From the NCBI GenBank assembly GCA_963735045.1, contig CAVTIZ010000002.1:496001-560000 (forward strand): DNA of 64,000 nt, in the 5' to 3' direction. The notes under the pieces were generated by a model. That model did not search any database. It worked only from the letters and a program-made list of their open reading frames with translations, and was not told the DNA's origin. Positions 1 to 8,539 of this stretch are shown here, in pieces; position 1 is the first letter of the stretch, and each line of letters begins with the position of its first letter. A program made the translations under genes and the position numbers. This DNA is from Salsipaludibacter sp963735045 (lineage in GTDB: Bacteria; Actinomycetota; Nitriliruptoria; Nitriliruptorales; Nitriliruptoraceae).

Positions 1-1116
1 TCGGCCCACCAGGTGACGTCGTGGACCGCCTGCCCCGGCGAGCACCTGATGGCGCGGCTGTTCACGGGGACCGGCCCGTCCGCCCGTCCGACCAGCGCGT
101 TCACCCAGGCCGTGTTCGACAAGACCTCCCCGCCACCCGACGATGGCGGCCACGGGAACGTGGAGGTGTCCCGGTGGTCGGGCAGTGCGCGCATCCAGAC
201 CGCCGTCGAGGTGTCCCGAGGCTCGTTCGCCGCGGCCGACGTGGCCGTGCTGGCCACCGCCGTGGCCGCCCCCGACGGGTTGGTGGCAGGCCCACTGGCG
301 GCCAGCCGCTCCGGACCGGTCCTGCTCACCCGTCCGGGGGGCCTGCACGCCGACGTCGGTGACGAGCTGCGGCGCCTGGGCGTGACCCGGGTCGACCTGG
401 TGGGTGGCACGGCGGTGATCGGCCCCGAGGTGGTCCGCGACCTCGCCGCGCTCGGGATCACCCGGGTCCGTCGACTCGCGGGCGTGAACCGGTTCCAGAC
501 CGCCCAGCGTGTCGCCGACGACGTCCGGGCGCGGACCGGCGGCCGCGCGGTCGTGGTCGCCACCGGTGGCCACCCCGACCGTGTCACGGCCTTCGCCGAC
601 GCACTCACGGCCGGGGCCTACGGGGCCCTCACGCTGGCGCCGGTCGTGTTGACCAGGCCCGACGGGCTGCCGACCCCGTCGCGGGCGGCGATGACGGCGA
701 CCTCGTCGGTGCCGGCGGTGAACCGGGTGGTGGTGGTCGGCGGGCGGTACGCGCTGCCGTCCGACCTCGAGGCCGACGTGCGCGACGCGGTCCCCGGGTC
801 GGTGAACCTGTCGTCGTTCGCCGGCCGTGACCGCTACGAGACCGCGACCCTGGCGCTGGGGTCGTTGGTCGACCGCGGGCTCGTCGACGGCAGCCGGGTG
901 CTGATGGCGTCCGGGGGCAACTGGCCCGACGGGCTCACGGCGGGTGCCGCGGCGGCGAGCCTGCGTCGGCCGCTGGTGCTGGTGCCGCCCGAGACCGGCT
1001 ACGAGGGATCGTCGGTCGACCTCGCCACGACCGCGTGGGGCATGACCTCCGCCGTCGTCGTGGGGGGCGCCAAGGCGGTGTCCGACGGGGTGGTCGCCGA
1101 GATCCGGGGCGGGTGA
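1..1116 (+). CDS. Amidase / CWB2 cell-wall-binding surface protein (5' partial)
   Basis: The reading frame is open from the first base, so the gene starts before the window. The first residues (TSWTACPGEHLMARL) look like the C-terminal end of a peptidoglycan-recognition/N-acetylmuramoyl-L-alanine amidase domain, where the TACPG cysteine is a zinc ligand in this family. The rest is three cell-wall-binding type 2 (PF04122) repeats, each opening with an R-x-G-x-x-R-x-x-T-A motif: about bases 175-205, 475-515 and 820-850. CWB2 repeats bind anionic wall polymers, so this is probably an exported wall hydrolase or wall-anchored protein. The amidase assignment rests on a short tail and is inference; the CWB2 part is clear. 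No strong terminator follows; arginine deiminase begins 70 bases downstream. Confidence 0.85.
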   Translation, partial: SAHQVTSWTACPGEHLMARLFTGTGPSARPTSAFTQAVFDKTSPPPDDGGHGNVEVSRWSGSARIQTAVEVSRGSFAAADVAVLATAVAAPDGLVAGPLAASRSGPVLLTRPGGLHADVGDELRRLGVTRVDLVGGTAVIGPEVVRDLAALGITRVRRLAGVNRFQTAQRVADDVRARTGGRAVVVATGGHPDRVTAFADALTAGAYGALTLAPVVLTRPDGLPTPSRAAMTATSSVPAVNRVVVVGGRYALPSDLEADVRDAVPGSVNLSSFAGRDRYETATLALGSLVDRGLVDGSRVLMASGGNWPDGLTAGAAAASLRRPLVLVPPETGYEGSSVDLATTAWGMTSAVVVGGAKAVSDGVVAEIRGG

Positions 1117-1153
1117 GCCGCCGGCCCGGCGACGGGCCCGACGCCACAGGCAC

Positions 1154-1159
1154 TAGCGT
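1154..1159 (+). promoter_or_regulatory. Possible -10 box of arcA
   Basis: TAGCGT lies 28 bases before the arcA GTG and resembles the TAGNNT -10 boxes seen upstream of several other genes in the window. No convincing -35 hexamer is visible. Confidence 0.35.
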
Positions 1160-1186
1160 GCGGCGGAGTCGAGCAGGGGACGGGTC

Positions 1187-2428
1187 GTGGTGGAGTCGCC
1201 GAGTGGTGGGGCGGAGCCGGTCCTGGGCGTGTCGTCGGAGGTCGGGCGCCTGCAGGCCGTCGTCCTGCATCGTCCGGGCCTCGAGTTGCAGCGGCTGACC
1301 CCGGACAACAAGGACGAACTGCTCTTCGACGAGCTGCTGTGGCTCGAACACGCCCAGGAGGAGCACGACGCCTTCGCGACCCTGCTCCGCGGCCACGGGG
1401 TCGAGGTGCTCTACGTCGAGGCGCTGCTGGCCGACGTGCTGGCCGACGACGAGGTCGCCGAGCGGGTCGTCGCCGAGCACGTCACCGACGACACCACCGG
1501 ACCCGTCGCGGTCGCGGACCTGCGTGCCCACCTGCTGGACCTCGACCCCGCCGAGCTCGCCCAGGCGCTGTACGGCGGCGTGGCCGTCGACGAGGTGGAC
1601 GTGACACCGGGACTGGTGGCGGCGGTGGCGCCGCCCGGCGCCATGCTCCTCGACCCGTTGCCCAATGCGGTGTTCATGCGCGACTCCTCGGCATGGATCA
1701 ACGGCGGGGTCGTCCTGGCCCCCATGAGTCGGCCCGTGCGCCGACGCGAGAGCGCCCTGGTCCGGACGGTGGTCCAACGCCACCACCGCTTCGCGGCGGC
1801 CGACGTGTGGTTCGGGGCCGCGCCGGCGACGCACCTGCTGGCCACCGTGGAGGGCGGTGACGTGCTGGTCGTGGCGGAGCGCGGCCTGGCGATCGGCATG
1901 TCCGAGCGCACGACCGCGACCGGCATCGAGTCCCTCGCCGTCGCCCTGTTCGCCGCCGATGTGGTCGACCGCATCCTGGTGGTGGACCTGCCCAAGGTGC
2001 GGGCGGCGATGCACCTGGACACGATCGTGACCCAGGTCGACGTGGACGCCTTCATCACCTACCCGGCCATGACCCACGACATCCGGTGCGTGCAGGTCAC
2101 GCCGCGTCGGGGCGGCGGGGTCCGGGTGGTCGAGGCCTCGTCGATGGTGCGGGGCCTGGAATGGGCGGCCGGCGTCGGTCACATCCGCGCCATCGAGCCC
2201 GACCTGGGCTCCACCCGTGCGGCTCGCGAGCAGTGGAACGACGCCAACAACACGCTCGCGCTGCGGCCGGGCACCGTCATCGCCTACGAACGCAACGTCG
2301 CGACCAACACGATCCTGGCCGACGCCGGGATCGACGTGCACACCATCCCGTCGTTCGAGCTGCCACGGGGCCGCGGCGGTCCGCGCTGCATGTCCTGCCC
2401 GGTGGCGCGGGCCCCGGTGGACGCCTGA
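1187..2428 (+). CDS. arcA: Arginine deiminase
   Basis: 413 residues, the usual family length. The enzyme hydrolyses arginine to citrulline and ammonia in the cytoplasm, first step of the arginine deiminase pathway. Visible family motifs are LFDELLWLEHAQEEHD near residue 46, PLPNAVFMRDSSAWING near residue 160 with the substrate-binding Asp, the EGGD segment near residue 223, MHLDT with the catalytic His near residue 275, and the C-terminal MSCP with the nucleophilic Cys near residue 403. The GTG start has AGGGGA seven bases upstream. Neither arcB nor arcC is adjacent, so the pathway is either split or the enzyme serves another use such as arginine turnover. Confidence 0.93.
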   Translation: MVESPSGGAEPVLGVSSEVGRLQAVVLHRPGLELQRLTPDNKDELLFDELLWLEHAQEEHDAFATLLRGHGVEVLYVEALLADVLADDEVAERVVAEHVTDDTTGPVAVADLRAHLLDLDPAELAQALYGGVAVDEVDVTPGLVAAVAPPGAMLLDPLPNAVFMRDSSAWINGGVVLAPMSRPVRRRESALVRTVVQRHHRFAAADVWFGAAPATHLLATVEGGDVLVVAERGLAIGMSERTTATGIESLAVALFAADVVDRILVVDLPKVRAAMHLDTIVTQVDVDAFITYPAMTHDIRCVQVTPRRGGGVRVVEASSMVRGLEWAAGVGHIRAIEPDLGSTRAAREQWNDANNTLALRPGTVIAYERNVATNTILADAGIDVHTIPSFELPRGRGGPRCMSCPVARAPVDA

Positions 2429-2432
2429 GCCC

Positions 2433-3257
2433 ATGACGGCGCCGACGCACCCGGGGTCGCCGGGGATGTCCCCGGGGCTGGCCGCACGACTCCGTGGGGT
2501 CGGTGTCGTGCGCTCGGGCGCGACCCTGCTCGCCGACGTCGACCTGGACGTGCGGACCGGGCGTGCGATGGCCGTCATCGGGCCCAACGGCGCCGGCAAG
2601 ACCACCCTGCTGCGCATCCTGTCGACCCACCTGTTCCCGTCCCGGGGCCACGTCGAGGTGCTTGGCGGGCACTTCGGTCGCACCGACCTGCGTCGGCTCC
2701 GGCAGCGGGTCGCCCTGGCCTCGGTGGCCATGACCCGCCTGGTCCCGATGACCCACACCGCCGAGGTCCTGGTGGCGGCCGGCCGACGGGGTGTGCTCCG
2801 GGTCGGGGCGCCGGCGTCGGGTGACGACCTGGACGCCGCGCGGGTGGCCCTGGGTCGGGTCGGGGTCGACCACCTCGCCGATCGGGTGGTGGCGACCCTG
2901 TCGCAGGGCGAGTGGCAGCGCGTGCAGATCGCGCGGGCACTGGTCGCCGAACCGGAACTGGTGCTCCTGGACGAGCCCTTCGCCGGTCTCGACCTGGGTG
3001 GACGTGAGTCGCTGGTGGCCGACCTCGACACGCTGCTGGCGCGCCCGGACACCCCGACACTGGTCATGGTCGCCCACCACCTCGAGGAGTTCCCGACGGC
3101 CGTGGAGGACGCGGCCGTGCTGCGTGGCGGCCGCGTCCTGGCGTCCGGCCCGGTGGACCAGGCCGTCACCGACGAGGTGGTGTCGCGCGCCTTCGGCGTG
3201 CCGGTGTCGGTCGAGCGCGTCGACGGGCGCCTGTCGGCGCGGGTGCGACGGGCCTGA
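2433..3257 (+). CDS. ABC transporter ATP-binding protein (orphan)
   Basis: 274 residues from the ATG at 2433, four bases after the arcA stop, so probably co-transcribed with arcA. Walker A is GPNGAGKTT at residues 50-58, the signature is LSQGEWQRVQIARAL from about residue 156, and Walker B is LVLLDEP followed by FAGLD. The switch His is in the VAHHLEEF segment. This order and spacing are those of a cytoplasmic ABC nucleotide-binding subunit, closest in style to single-gene ModF/YlmA or iron/phosphonate-type ATPases. No permease is nearby, so substrate and partner cannot be told. Longer upstream in-frame starts would overlap arcA and were not used. Confidence 0.88.
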   Translation: MTAPTHPGSPGMSPGLAARLRGVGVVRSGATLLADVDLDVRTGRAMAVIGPNGAGKTTLLRILSTHLFPSRGHVEVLGGHFGRTDLRRLRQRVALASVAMTRLVPMTHTAEVLVAAGRRGVLRVGAPASGDDLDAARVALGRVGVDHLADRVVATLSQGEWQRVQIARALVAEPELVLLDEPFAGLDLGGRESLVADLDTLLARPDTPTLVMVAHHLEEFPTAVEDAAVLRGGRVLASGPVDQAVTDEVVSRAFGVPVSVERVDGRLSARVRRA

Positions 3258-3365
3258 CCCGCCAGCCACCGTCGATGTGCGACCTCGCCGGGGGACGGCT
3301 CGCCACCTACCCTCGTCACCGCATCGACCGCCCCACCACGCCGCACACGCCGTCCTGGAGTCGCC

Positions 3366-4586
3366 ATGCCCGAAGCCGTGATCGCCGCCGTCGCCCGCAG
3401 CCCCATCGGACGCGCCTTCAAGGGCTCGATGACCGACCTGCGCGCGGACGACCTCGTCGCGACCATCATCGGGGCGACGCTGGAGCAGGTCCCGGCGATC
3501 ACGCCCGACATGGTCGACGACCTCCACCTGGGCGTCGGGCTGCCGGGGGGTGAGCAGGGCTTCAACATGGCCCGCATCGTGGCCGTCCTGCTGGGGTGGA
3601 ACTCGGTGCCGGGCGTCACCCTGACCCGCTACTGCTCGTCGTCGTTGCAGACCACCCGGATGGCCTTCCACGCCATCAAGGCCGGCGAGGGTGACGTGTT
3701 CGTGTCGGCCGGCGTCGAGATGGTGTCGCGCTTCACCAAGGGCAACTCCGACTCGCTGCCGGACACGATGAACCCCGTCTTCGACCCGGCCCGTGCCCGC
3801 ACCGAGGAGGCCACCGAGGGCGGTTCGGACACCTGGGTCGACCCGACCACGCTGGACCGGCTTCCCGACGCCTACATCCCGATGGGCCAGACCGCCGAGA
3901 ACGTGGCCCTGCTCGAGGACGTGTCGCGCGAGGAGATGGACGAGTTCGCGTTGGCGTCGCAGCAGCGCTACGAACAGGCCGACCAGGACGGCTTCTGGGC
4001 CAACGAGATCACGCCGGTCACGCTGCCGGACGGTTCGACCCTGTCCACCGACGACTCGCCGCGGTCCGGCACGACCCTGGAGGGGCTGTCCGGCCTCGAC
4101 CCGGTGTTCCGTCCCGACGGGCGGGTCACCGCGGGCAACGCCTGCCCGCTCAACGACGGTGCGGCCGCCCTGGTGGTCATGAGCGACACGAAGGCCGACG
4201 AGCTGGGGATCGAGCCGCTCGCGCGGATCGTGTCCACGGGGGTCAGCGCCCTCAACCCCGAGATCATGGGGCTTGGTCCCGTGGACGCCTCCCGCCAGGC
4301 GCTGGACCGCGCCGGCATGACCGTGGACGACCTCGACCTGGTCGAGATCAACGAGGCGTTCGCCGCCCAGGTGATCCCGTCGGCCCGGGCACTGGGCGTG
4401 GACCACGACATCCTGAACCCCCACGGGGGCGCGATCGCCGTCGGCCACCCCTTCGGGATGACGGGGGCACGCATCACCGGCACGCTGCTCAACGGGCTGC
4501 GCCACACCGACGGGACCTTCGGGCTGGAGACGATGTGCGTCGGTGGCGGCCAGGGCATGGCCATGGTCGTCGAGCGCCTGCGGTGA
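3366..4586 (+). CDS. Thiolase (acetyl-CoA acyltransferase family)
   Basis: 406 residues, normal thiolase length. The nucleophile is Cys90 in LTRYCSSSLQT, the C-terminal pair is NPHGGAIAVGHPFGMTGAR with its His and MCVGGGQGMAM with the second Cys. These residues carry out thiolytic cleavage of 3-ketoacyl-CoA or the reverse condensation. The family includes FadA-type beta-oxidation thiolases; RYCSSS instead of the NKVC seen in biosynthetic acetyl-CoA acetyltransferases suggests a degradative type, by inference. A GGAG lies about six bases before the ATG. The next gene overlaps by a GTGA, so they probably form an operon. Confidence 0.92.
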   Translation: MPEAVIAAVARSPIGRAFKGSMTDLRADDLVATIIGATLEQVPAITPDMVDDLHLGVGLPGGEQGFNMARIVAVLLGWNSVPGVTLTRYCSSSLQTTRMAFHAIKAGEGDVFVSAGVEMVSRFTKGNSDSLPDTMNPVFDPARARTEEATEGGSDTWVDPTTLDRLPDAYIPMGQTAENVALLEDVSREEMDEFALASQQRYEQADQDGFWANEITPVTLPDGSTLSTDDSPRSGTTLEGLSGLDPVFRPDGRVTAGNACPLNDGAAALVVMSDTKADELGIEPLARIVSTGVSALNPEIMGLGPVDASRQALDRAGMTVDDLDLVEINEAFAAQVIPSARALGVDHDILNPHGGAIAVGHPFGMTGARITGTLLNGLRHTDGTFGLETMCVGGGQGMAMVVERLR

Positions 4587-4975
4587 GCGACGAGACGCTG
4601 GACCTGGTGGCCTGGACCGGCCCGATCCCCGACGACCACCCCGACGCCAACTTCCTGGTCGACGTCGCGACCTACTCCCTGGCCGATCCGCTGGCCACCC
4701 TGCGTCGCCTGGGTGACGCGGTCGGCGTGCCGGTCGGGGCACTGGCGCGCTACGTACTGGCGAGGTGGGTCACGGCCGGCAGTGACAGCCTGCTCGAGGT
4801 GGGCCCGACGGCGGTCCAGCGCATGCGCGACCACGTGCGCGCCGCCGAGGAGGTCGGCACCGACACCGCCCGTGTCGACGCCTACCACGCGATCGCCGAA
4901 CAACTGGCGTGGCTCGGCCACGGACTGGACGACGCGCCGGGGACCTACCCCGACGGCGGGGCCGGACCGATCTGA
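4583..4975 (+). CDS. Small conserved protein, DUF6027-like
   Basis: 130 residues starting at a GTG that overlaps the thiolase stop (GTGA). The protein is soluble, acidic, with no signal or membrane segment. The stretch DPLATLRRLGDAVGVPVGALARYVLARW followed by LLEVGP looks like small helical proteins common in Streptomyces and relatives that I recall as DUF6027; that assignment is from memory and not tested. No catalytic motif can be seen. Its tight overlap suggests it is made with the thiolase, but a functional link is inference. Confidence 0.75.
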   Translation: MSDETLDLVAWTGPIPDDHPDANFLVDVATYSLADPLATLRRLGDAVGVPVGALARYVLARWVTAGSDSLLEVGPTAVQRMRDHVRAAEEVGTDTARVDAYHAIAEQLAWLGHGLDDAPGTYPDGGAGPI

Positions 4976-5016
4976 GCGGACGGGTCCGGCGCACGCGGTG
5001 GGTGGTGCGGGGTGGC

Positions 5017-5478
5017 TCAGCTGGTGCTGATCTTGCGGACGGTCACGTCGAAGGTCGTCGCCGGCGCCTCGACGGTGACGGTGTCACCCACGGGGCGGTC
5101 CAGGATCGCCTGGCCCATGGGGGACTCGCTGGACAGCACCGGGTGCTCGTCGTGGGTGTCCTCACGGGACCCGACGAGGTAGATCTCGGTGTCCCCGTCC
5201 ACGTCCAGGGTCACGACCAGGCCCGGTCGGACCACGTCGGTGTCCTCGGGTTGGCCGATGCGCACGTCGCGCAGCAACTGCTCGAGCTGGCGGATGCGCG
5301 CCTCCATCTTGCCCTGCTCGTCCTTGGCCGCGTGGTACTCGGCGTTCTCGCGCAGGTCACCGTGGGACCGGGCCTCCTCGATCTCGGCGGAGATCTGGTC
5401 GCGACCGTCGGTCTTGAGCTGCTCCAGTTCGGCGAGCAGACGGTCGTGGGCCTCTCGGCTGAGCCATGTTTCGGCCAT
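5017..5478 (-). CDS. greA: Transcription elongation factor GreA
   Basis: 153 residues, typical GreA length. The N-terminal coiled coil contains ARSHGDLRENAEYHAAKDEQ, with the two acidic tip residues (D-L-R-E-N-AEY) that GreA inserts into the secondary channel of RNA polymerase to stimulate transcript cleavage in backtracked complexes. The C-terminal half is the FKBP-like GreA/GreB domain, with the DEHPVLSSESPMGQAIL motif. An AAGGAG lies seven bases before the ATG. It is transcribed away from the membrane-protein gene to its right. Confidence 0.96.
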   Translation of the reverse strand: MAETWLSREAHDRLLAELEQLKTDGRDQISAEIEEARSHGDLRENAEYHAAKDEQGKMEARIRQLEQLLRDVRIGQPEDTDVVRPGLVVTLDVDGDTEIYLVGSREDTHDEHPVLSSESPMGQAILDRPVGDTVTVEAPATTFDVTVRKISTS

Positions 5479-5887
5479 GGTGGTGCTCCTTCGCGTGGGG
5501 ATGGTGCCGCTGGTCCGTGGGACGGCGGCGACGTCCGAGGGGGCGTCGACAGGCGGCGGCCGCGTCGGTCCTCGAGGTCCACTCGGGGTGCCCGTCGGCT
5601 CGCGTCGTCGATGCGACGGGCCCGGGCAGCAAGTGGGAGGTGGTCGTCGGCCGGGATGCCTGGACGGCCCCTGACATGACGGCGTCCGGCCCAGAGCCGG
5701 ACGTCGTGATCCACTGTACCGACTCCCTGCCAGGGCGCAACGGGTCTGTCGGCCCTGCCCTACGATCGTGCGACGCGTTCGCGCGGTTCCCCCCGCGCCG
5801 TGGCTGCGGACACGTCCGATCCCCCTGCCCGCCCTCCTGCCCGGTCCATCCGTCCGAGCCCCGCCAACCGTCGCGAGGTCCCGCCGC
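5479..5887. other. Divergent intergenic region greA / membrane protein
   Basis: This 409-base stretch has no convincing gene. It holds the putative greA promoter (minus strand) and a -10-like TACGAT at 5761-5766 for the rightward gene. The roughly 230-base untranslated leader implied for greA is long, and I see no known riboswitch in it. Confidence 0.6.
5713..5740 (-). promoter_or_regulatory. Putative greA promoter
   Basis: Read on the minus strand, TTGCGC (5740-5735), a 16-base spacer and TACAGT (5718-5713) form a good sigma-70-type promoter. It would give a leader of about 230 bases before greA. Confidence 0.55.
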
Positions 5888-6484
5888 ATGTCCAAGTCGT
5901 CCCTGACCACCGCGTGGGGACTGCTCCACGTGGTGGCCGGCATCGCCGTGGTCGTCGCCGTGGATCGCCTGGTGGCGGGGTCCGGTGCCGCGCTCGGGAC
6001 GCGCCTGCTCGTCGCCGGGTCCGTTGGCCTGGCCTGGCTGGCCCTGGGGGTCCTGGGGCTGGTGCTCGTGCTGGCCGCCCGCGACGCCATGCGGATCGGT
6101 CGCCGCCAGCGCGACGCGGTGGTCCCGCTCGGTGGCGACCACGACCGGCTCGCGGCCGACCTCCGCGACGTCGGAGCCCGCCAGGCGGAACTGGAGCAGT
6201 CACAGGACGATGTCACCCGCGACCTGCGCCGCATGGTCGCTGCATTGTCCGACGAGCTCGCCGACGGCAGCAGCCGCGACGATGCCGTCGAGACCGTCCT
6301 GGCCGACCTGGACGAACGGCTGGACCGGATCGGGATCGGCCTCGAGCAGGCCGAGCGTGACGCCGCGCATGGTCGTGCGGCCCTGGCCGCGCGCCTGGAC
6401 GACGTCGTGGACCGACTCGCGTCGGTGCCCCGCCCCGGTGAGCCCGGGACGGGTGCCGACGATCGGCCGGGATCGCCGTCGTGA
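5888..6484 (+). CDS. Membrane-anchored coiled-coil protein, unknown function
   Basis: 198 residues. Two hydrophobic helices near residues 8-27 and 36-62 form a membrane hairpin, followed by a charged, heptad-like region from about residue 75 to 180 (DHDRLAADLRDVGARQAELEQ and later segments) that should be a cytoplasmic coiled coil. I recognise no family. The stop overlaps the glycosyltransferase start (GTGA), so the two are probably translated together; the protein could anchor or organise a surface-polymer glycosyltransferase, which is inference. The ATG at 5888 was chosen because the upstream in-frame sequence is low-complexity and lies close to the putative TACGAT -10 box. Confidence 0.75.
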   Translation: MSKSSLTTAWGLLHVVAGIAVVVAVDRLVAGSGAALGTRLLVAGSVGLAWLALGVLGLVLVLAARDAMRIGRRQRDAVVPLGGDHDRLAADLRDVGARQAELEQSQDDVTRDLRRMVAALSDELADGSSRDDAVETVLADLDERLDRIGIGLEQAERDAAHGRAALAARLDDVVDRLASVPRPGEPGTGADDRPGSPS

Positions 6485-8031
6485 CGGCCCCGACCCACGG
6501 GGCCACCACGCCCCGTGCGCCGTCGGACCCGGGAGCCGCCGGGTGGCTCGCCGGGGCCGTGGTGGGTCGCCGCGCGCCGACGCGCGGGTTGCCGGCCCCG
6601 GGACGCGAGGACCGGTCCGTGGCCGCGGTCCGTGGATGGGTGCTCCCCGGTCGGGAACCCCCCGTGGACGACCGCCCGGAGCAGGCCTCGCCACTGCCGG
6701 CCTCGGCGCGCGTGCGGGCCACCGTCGTGGTGGCCGTGCGGGACCGGGCCGAGACCGTGGCCGGGGAACTGGACGCCGTGCTGGCCCGACTCGGGGCCGA
6801 CGACGAGCTGGTGGTCGTGGACGACGCCAGCGGGGACGCCACGGCGGCCGTCCTGGCTGGCGTGGACGACGGCCGCGTGCGCCGGTTCGGGGTGGCCGTG
6901 TCCCACGGCCGGGCCTGGGCCACCAACCTCGCCCTGCACCACGCCTGGGGGCGGGTGGTCGTGGTGCCCGACGACCTCGCCGCTGCTGCCGGGCTGGCGG
7001 CCGGGATCGACGAGTTCGTCGCGTCCGGCGCACTGGCCGCGATCCACGAGCCGACCGGGACGGGACCCGGGGCCATCGGGGGCCCCTCGCGCGACCCGGG
7101 ATCGCCCGTCGGGGTGGTTGGGTGGCGCAACGCCGTGGTGGGCCGGGTCGGCTACCTCGACGCCGCCGCGCCGGACCCGGCCGCGGACTGGCGCGCCCGG
7201 CTGCGGGACGCGCTCGTGGCCTCGGCCGTGGTCGGGGACCGGGCCCCGACGCCCCGCGTGCGCGTGTCCCAGCGTGGCGTGCAGGGCTTCCCGGAGCGCC
7301 GGGAGCCCGTGACCGTGACCATGGCCTCGATGCCCAGTCGTCGCGACCACCTCGAACGGGTGGTGGCCACGCTGGTGCCACAGGCCGATCGGCTCTGCGT
7401 CCACCTCAACGGCTACGACGACGTGCCCGCGTTCCTGGACCATCCGCGGATCGTCGTCACCCGCAGCCAGGACCTGGGCGACCTGCGCGACAACGGCAAG
7501 TTCGCCTTCGGGGGCCTGGTCGTCCGCGGCCACCACGTCGTCGTCGACGACGACATCGACTACTCACCCGACCACGTCGACGGCCTGATCGCCAAGGTCG
7601 AGCAGTACGACCGGCGGGCGATCGTGGGCTACCACGGCGTGCTCCTCCCGACGCCGGTCACGCGCTACTTCGGCGCACGCACCGTCCGCCACTTCGGGAC
7701 GACCCTGCGCGAGGACGAGCCCGTGCACCTGCTCGGGTCCGGAACCGTGGCCATGCACACCGACACGCTGCGGATCGGGCTGGAGGACCTGCCGACCACC
7801 GGAATGGCCGACGTGTGGCTGGCCCTGGCTGCCCACCGCGCCGGGATCCCGATGATCGCGGTGTCCCGGCCCAGCCGGCACCTTCGCCAGCGCCGCGACA
7901 TCGGCGCGACCCTGTTCGAGGAGTTCAACGACGACGACCGACGCCACGTCGAGGCGCTGCGCACGGTCGAACTGGTCCGTCGCACGGTCGTGCCGGCGGG
8001 TGGCTCCGGGTCCGAGGTGCGCCGGGCCTGA
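6481..8031 (+). CDS. Two-domain glycosyltransferase-like protein
   Basis: 516 residues from a GTG overlapping the previous stop. Residues about 80-200 look like a GT-A fold (TVVVAVRDRAETV, then LVVVDDASGDAT, the GT2 nucleotide-binding pattern). A second GT-like part begins near residue 278 (TVTMASMPSRRDHLERVV) and carries a DDDID acidic motif near residue 357, the metal/nucleotide-sugar site in such folds. The N-terminal domain appears to lack a second acidic motif and may be inactive. No membrane segment is seen, so it should act in the cytoplasm, perhaps at the membrane with its upstream partner. Donor, acceptor and product cannot be deduced. Confidence 0.78.
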   Translation: MTAPTHGATTPRAPSDPGAAGWLAGAVVGRRAPTRGLPAPGREDRSVAAVRGWVLPGREPPVDDRPEQASPLPASARVRATVVVAVRDRAETVAGELDAVLARLGADDELVVVDDASGDATAAVLAGVDDGRVRRFGVAVSHGRAWATNLALHHAWGRVVVVPDDLAAAAGLAAGIDEFVASGALAAIHEPTGTGPGAIGGPSRDPGSPVGVVGWRNAVVGRVGYLDAAAPDPAADWRARLRDALVASAVVGDRAPTPRVRVSQRGVQGFPERREPVTVTMASMPSRRDHLERVVATLVPQADRLCVHLNGYDDVPAFLDHPRIVVTRSQDLGDLRDNGKFAFGGLVVRGHHVVVDDDIDYSPDHVDGLIAKVEQYDRRAIVGYHGVLLPTPVTRYFGARTVRHFGTTLREDEPVHLLGSGTVAMHTDTLRIGLEDLPTTGMADVWLALAAHRAGIPMIAVSRPSRHLRQRRDIGATLFEEFNDDDRRHVEALRTVELVRRTVVPAGGSGSEVRRA

Positions 8032-8050
8032 GGCCGGGGGCGGCTCAGGC
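8026..8050. terminator. Bidirectional hairpin between convergent genes
   Basis: GCCTGAG (8026-8032), an 11-base loop and CTCAGGC (8044-8050) form a perfect stem straddling the stop codons of the glycosyltransferase and the DUF4235 gene. There is no T-tract, as is usual at this base composition. Confidence 0.55.
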
Positions 8051-8329
8051 CGCCTGGCGGCGGACATCGTCGGGCAGGTCGCCACCGGACGCCTTCTGGG
8101 CCATCCGTGCGGCCTCGCGACTGGCCATCATGCGGGCGACCCCGACCACCGCACCGGTCAGCATGCCCCACCCCACCGCTTCCTTCCAGTCCGTGCTGGG
8201 GTCCGCGGGGTTCTCCGGTGGCTCGGTGCCCATCGCGGCCTCCCACCCGGAGGTCAGGGCCTTGCGCGCGACCATGGCGGCGGCGATGGCCGCGCCGTTG
8301 CCGAGCAGTTTCCAGACGGTGTCGGACAC
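8045..8329 (-). CDS. DUF4235 family membrane protein
   Basis: 94 residues with two hydrophobic segments (about 8-28 and 52-68) and the DUF4235 layout: W-K-L-L-G-x-G-A-x-I near the start, a short loop with DPSTDWKEA, then a second helix GWGMLTGAVVGVARMM. The family is small, actinobacterial and of unknown function. It reads convergently with the glycosyltransferase and divergently from the response regulator. An AAGGAGT sits seven to eight bases ahead of the ATG. Confidence 0.85.
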   Translation of the reverse strand: MSDTVWKLLGNGAAIAAAMVARKALTSGWEAAMGTEPPENPADPSTDWKEAVGWGMLTGAVVGVARMMASREAARMAQKASGGDLPDDVRRQAA

Positions 8330-8539
8330 GTGGACTCCTTGAGGGGACGCACCGACACTGTGCCGGGTCGCGGCGGGATCTGCGCGGCCGGCCGTCCACG
8401 GGTGGGCCGACGTCGGGGTCTCCTAGGATCTGCTGGACCACCCGGTCGCCCTCCCCGAGCGTGGCCGGTCGTGGCCGGGGCCGCGCCACGGGACGCGCCG
8501 GCGAGGTGTCCGGACAGCGACGAGATCGGAGCAGGCCGC

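Noticed and set aside
935..3619. Long minus-strand open frame opposite arcA and the ABC ATPase
   Set aside because: Arg/Pro/Ser-rich composition with no motif; the plus-strand genes are unambiguous.
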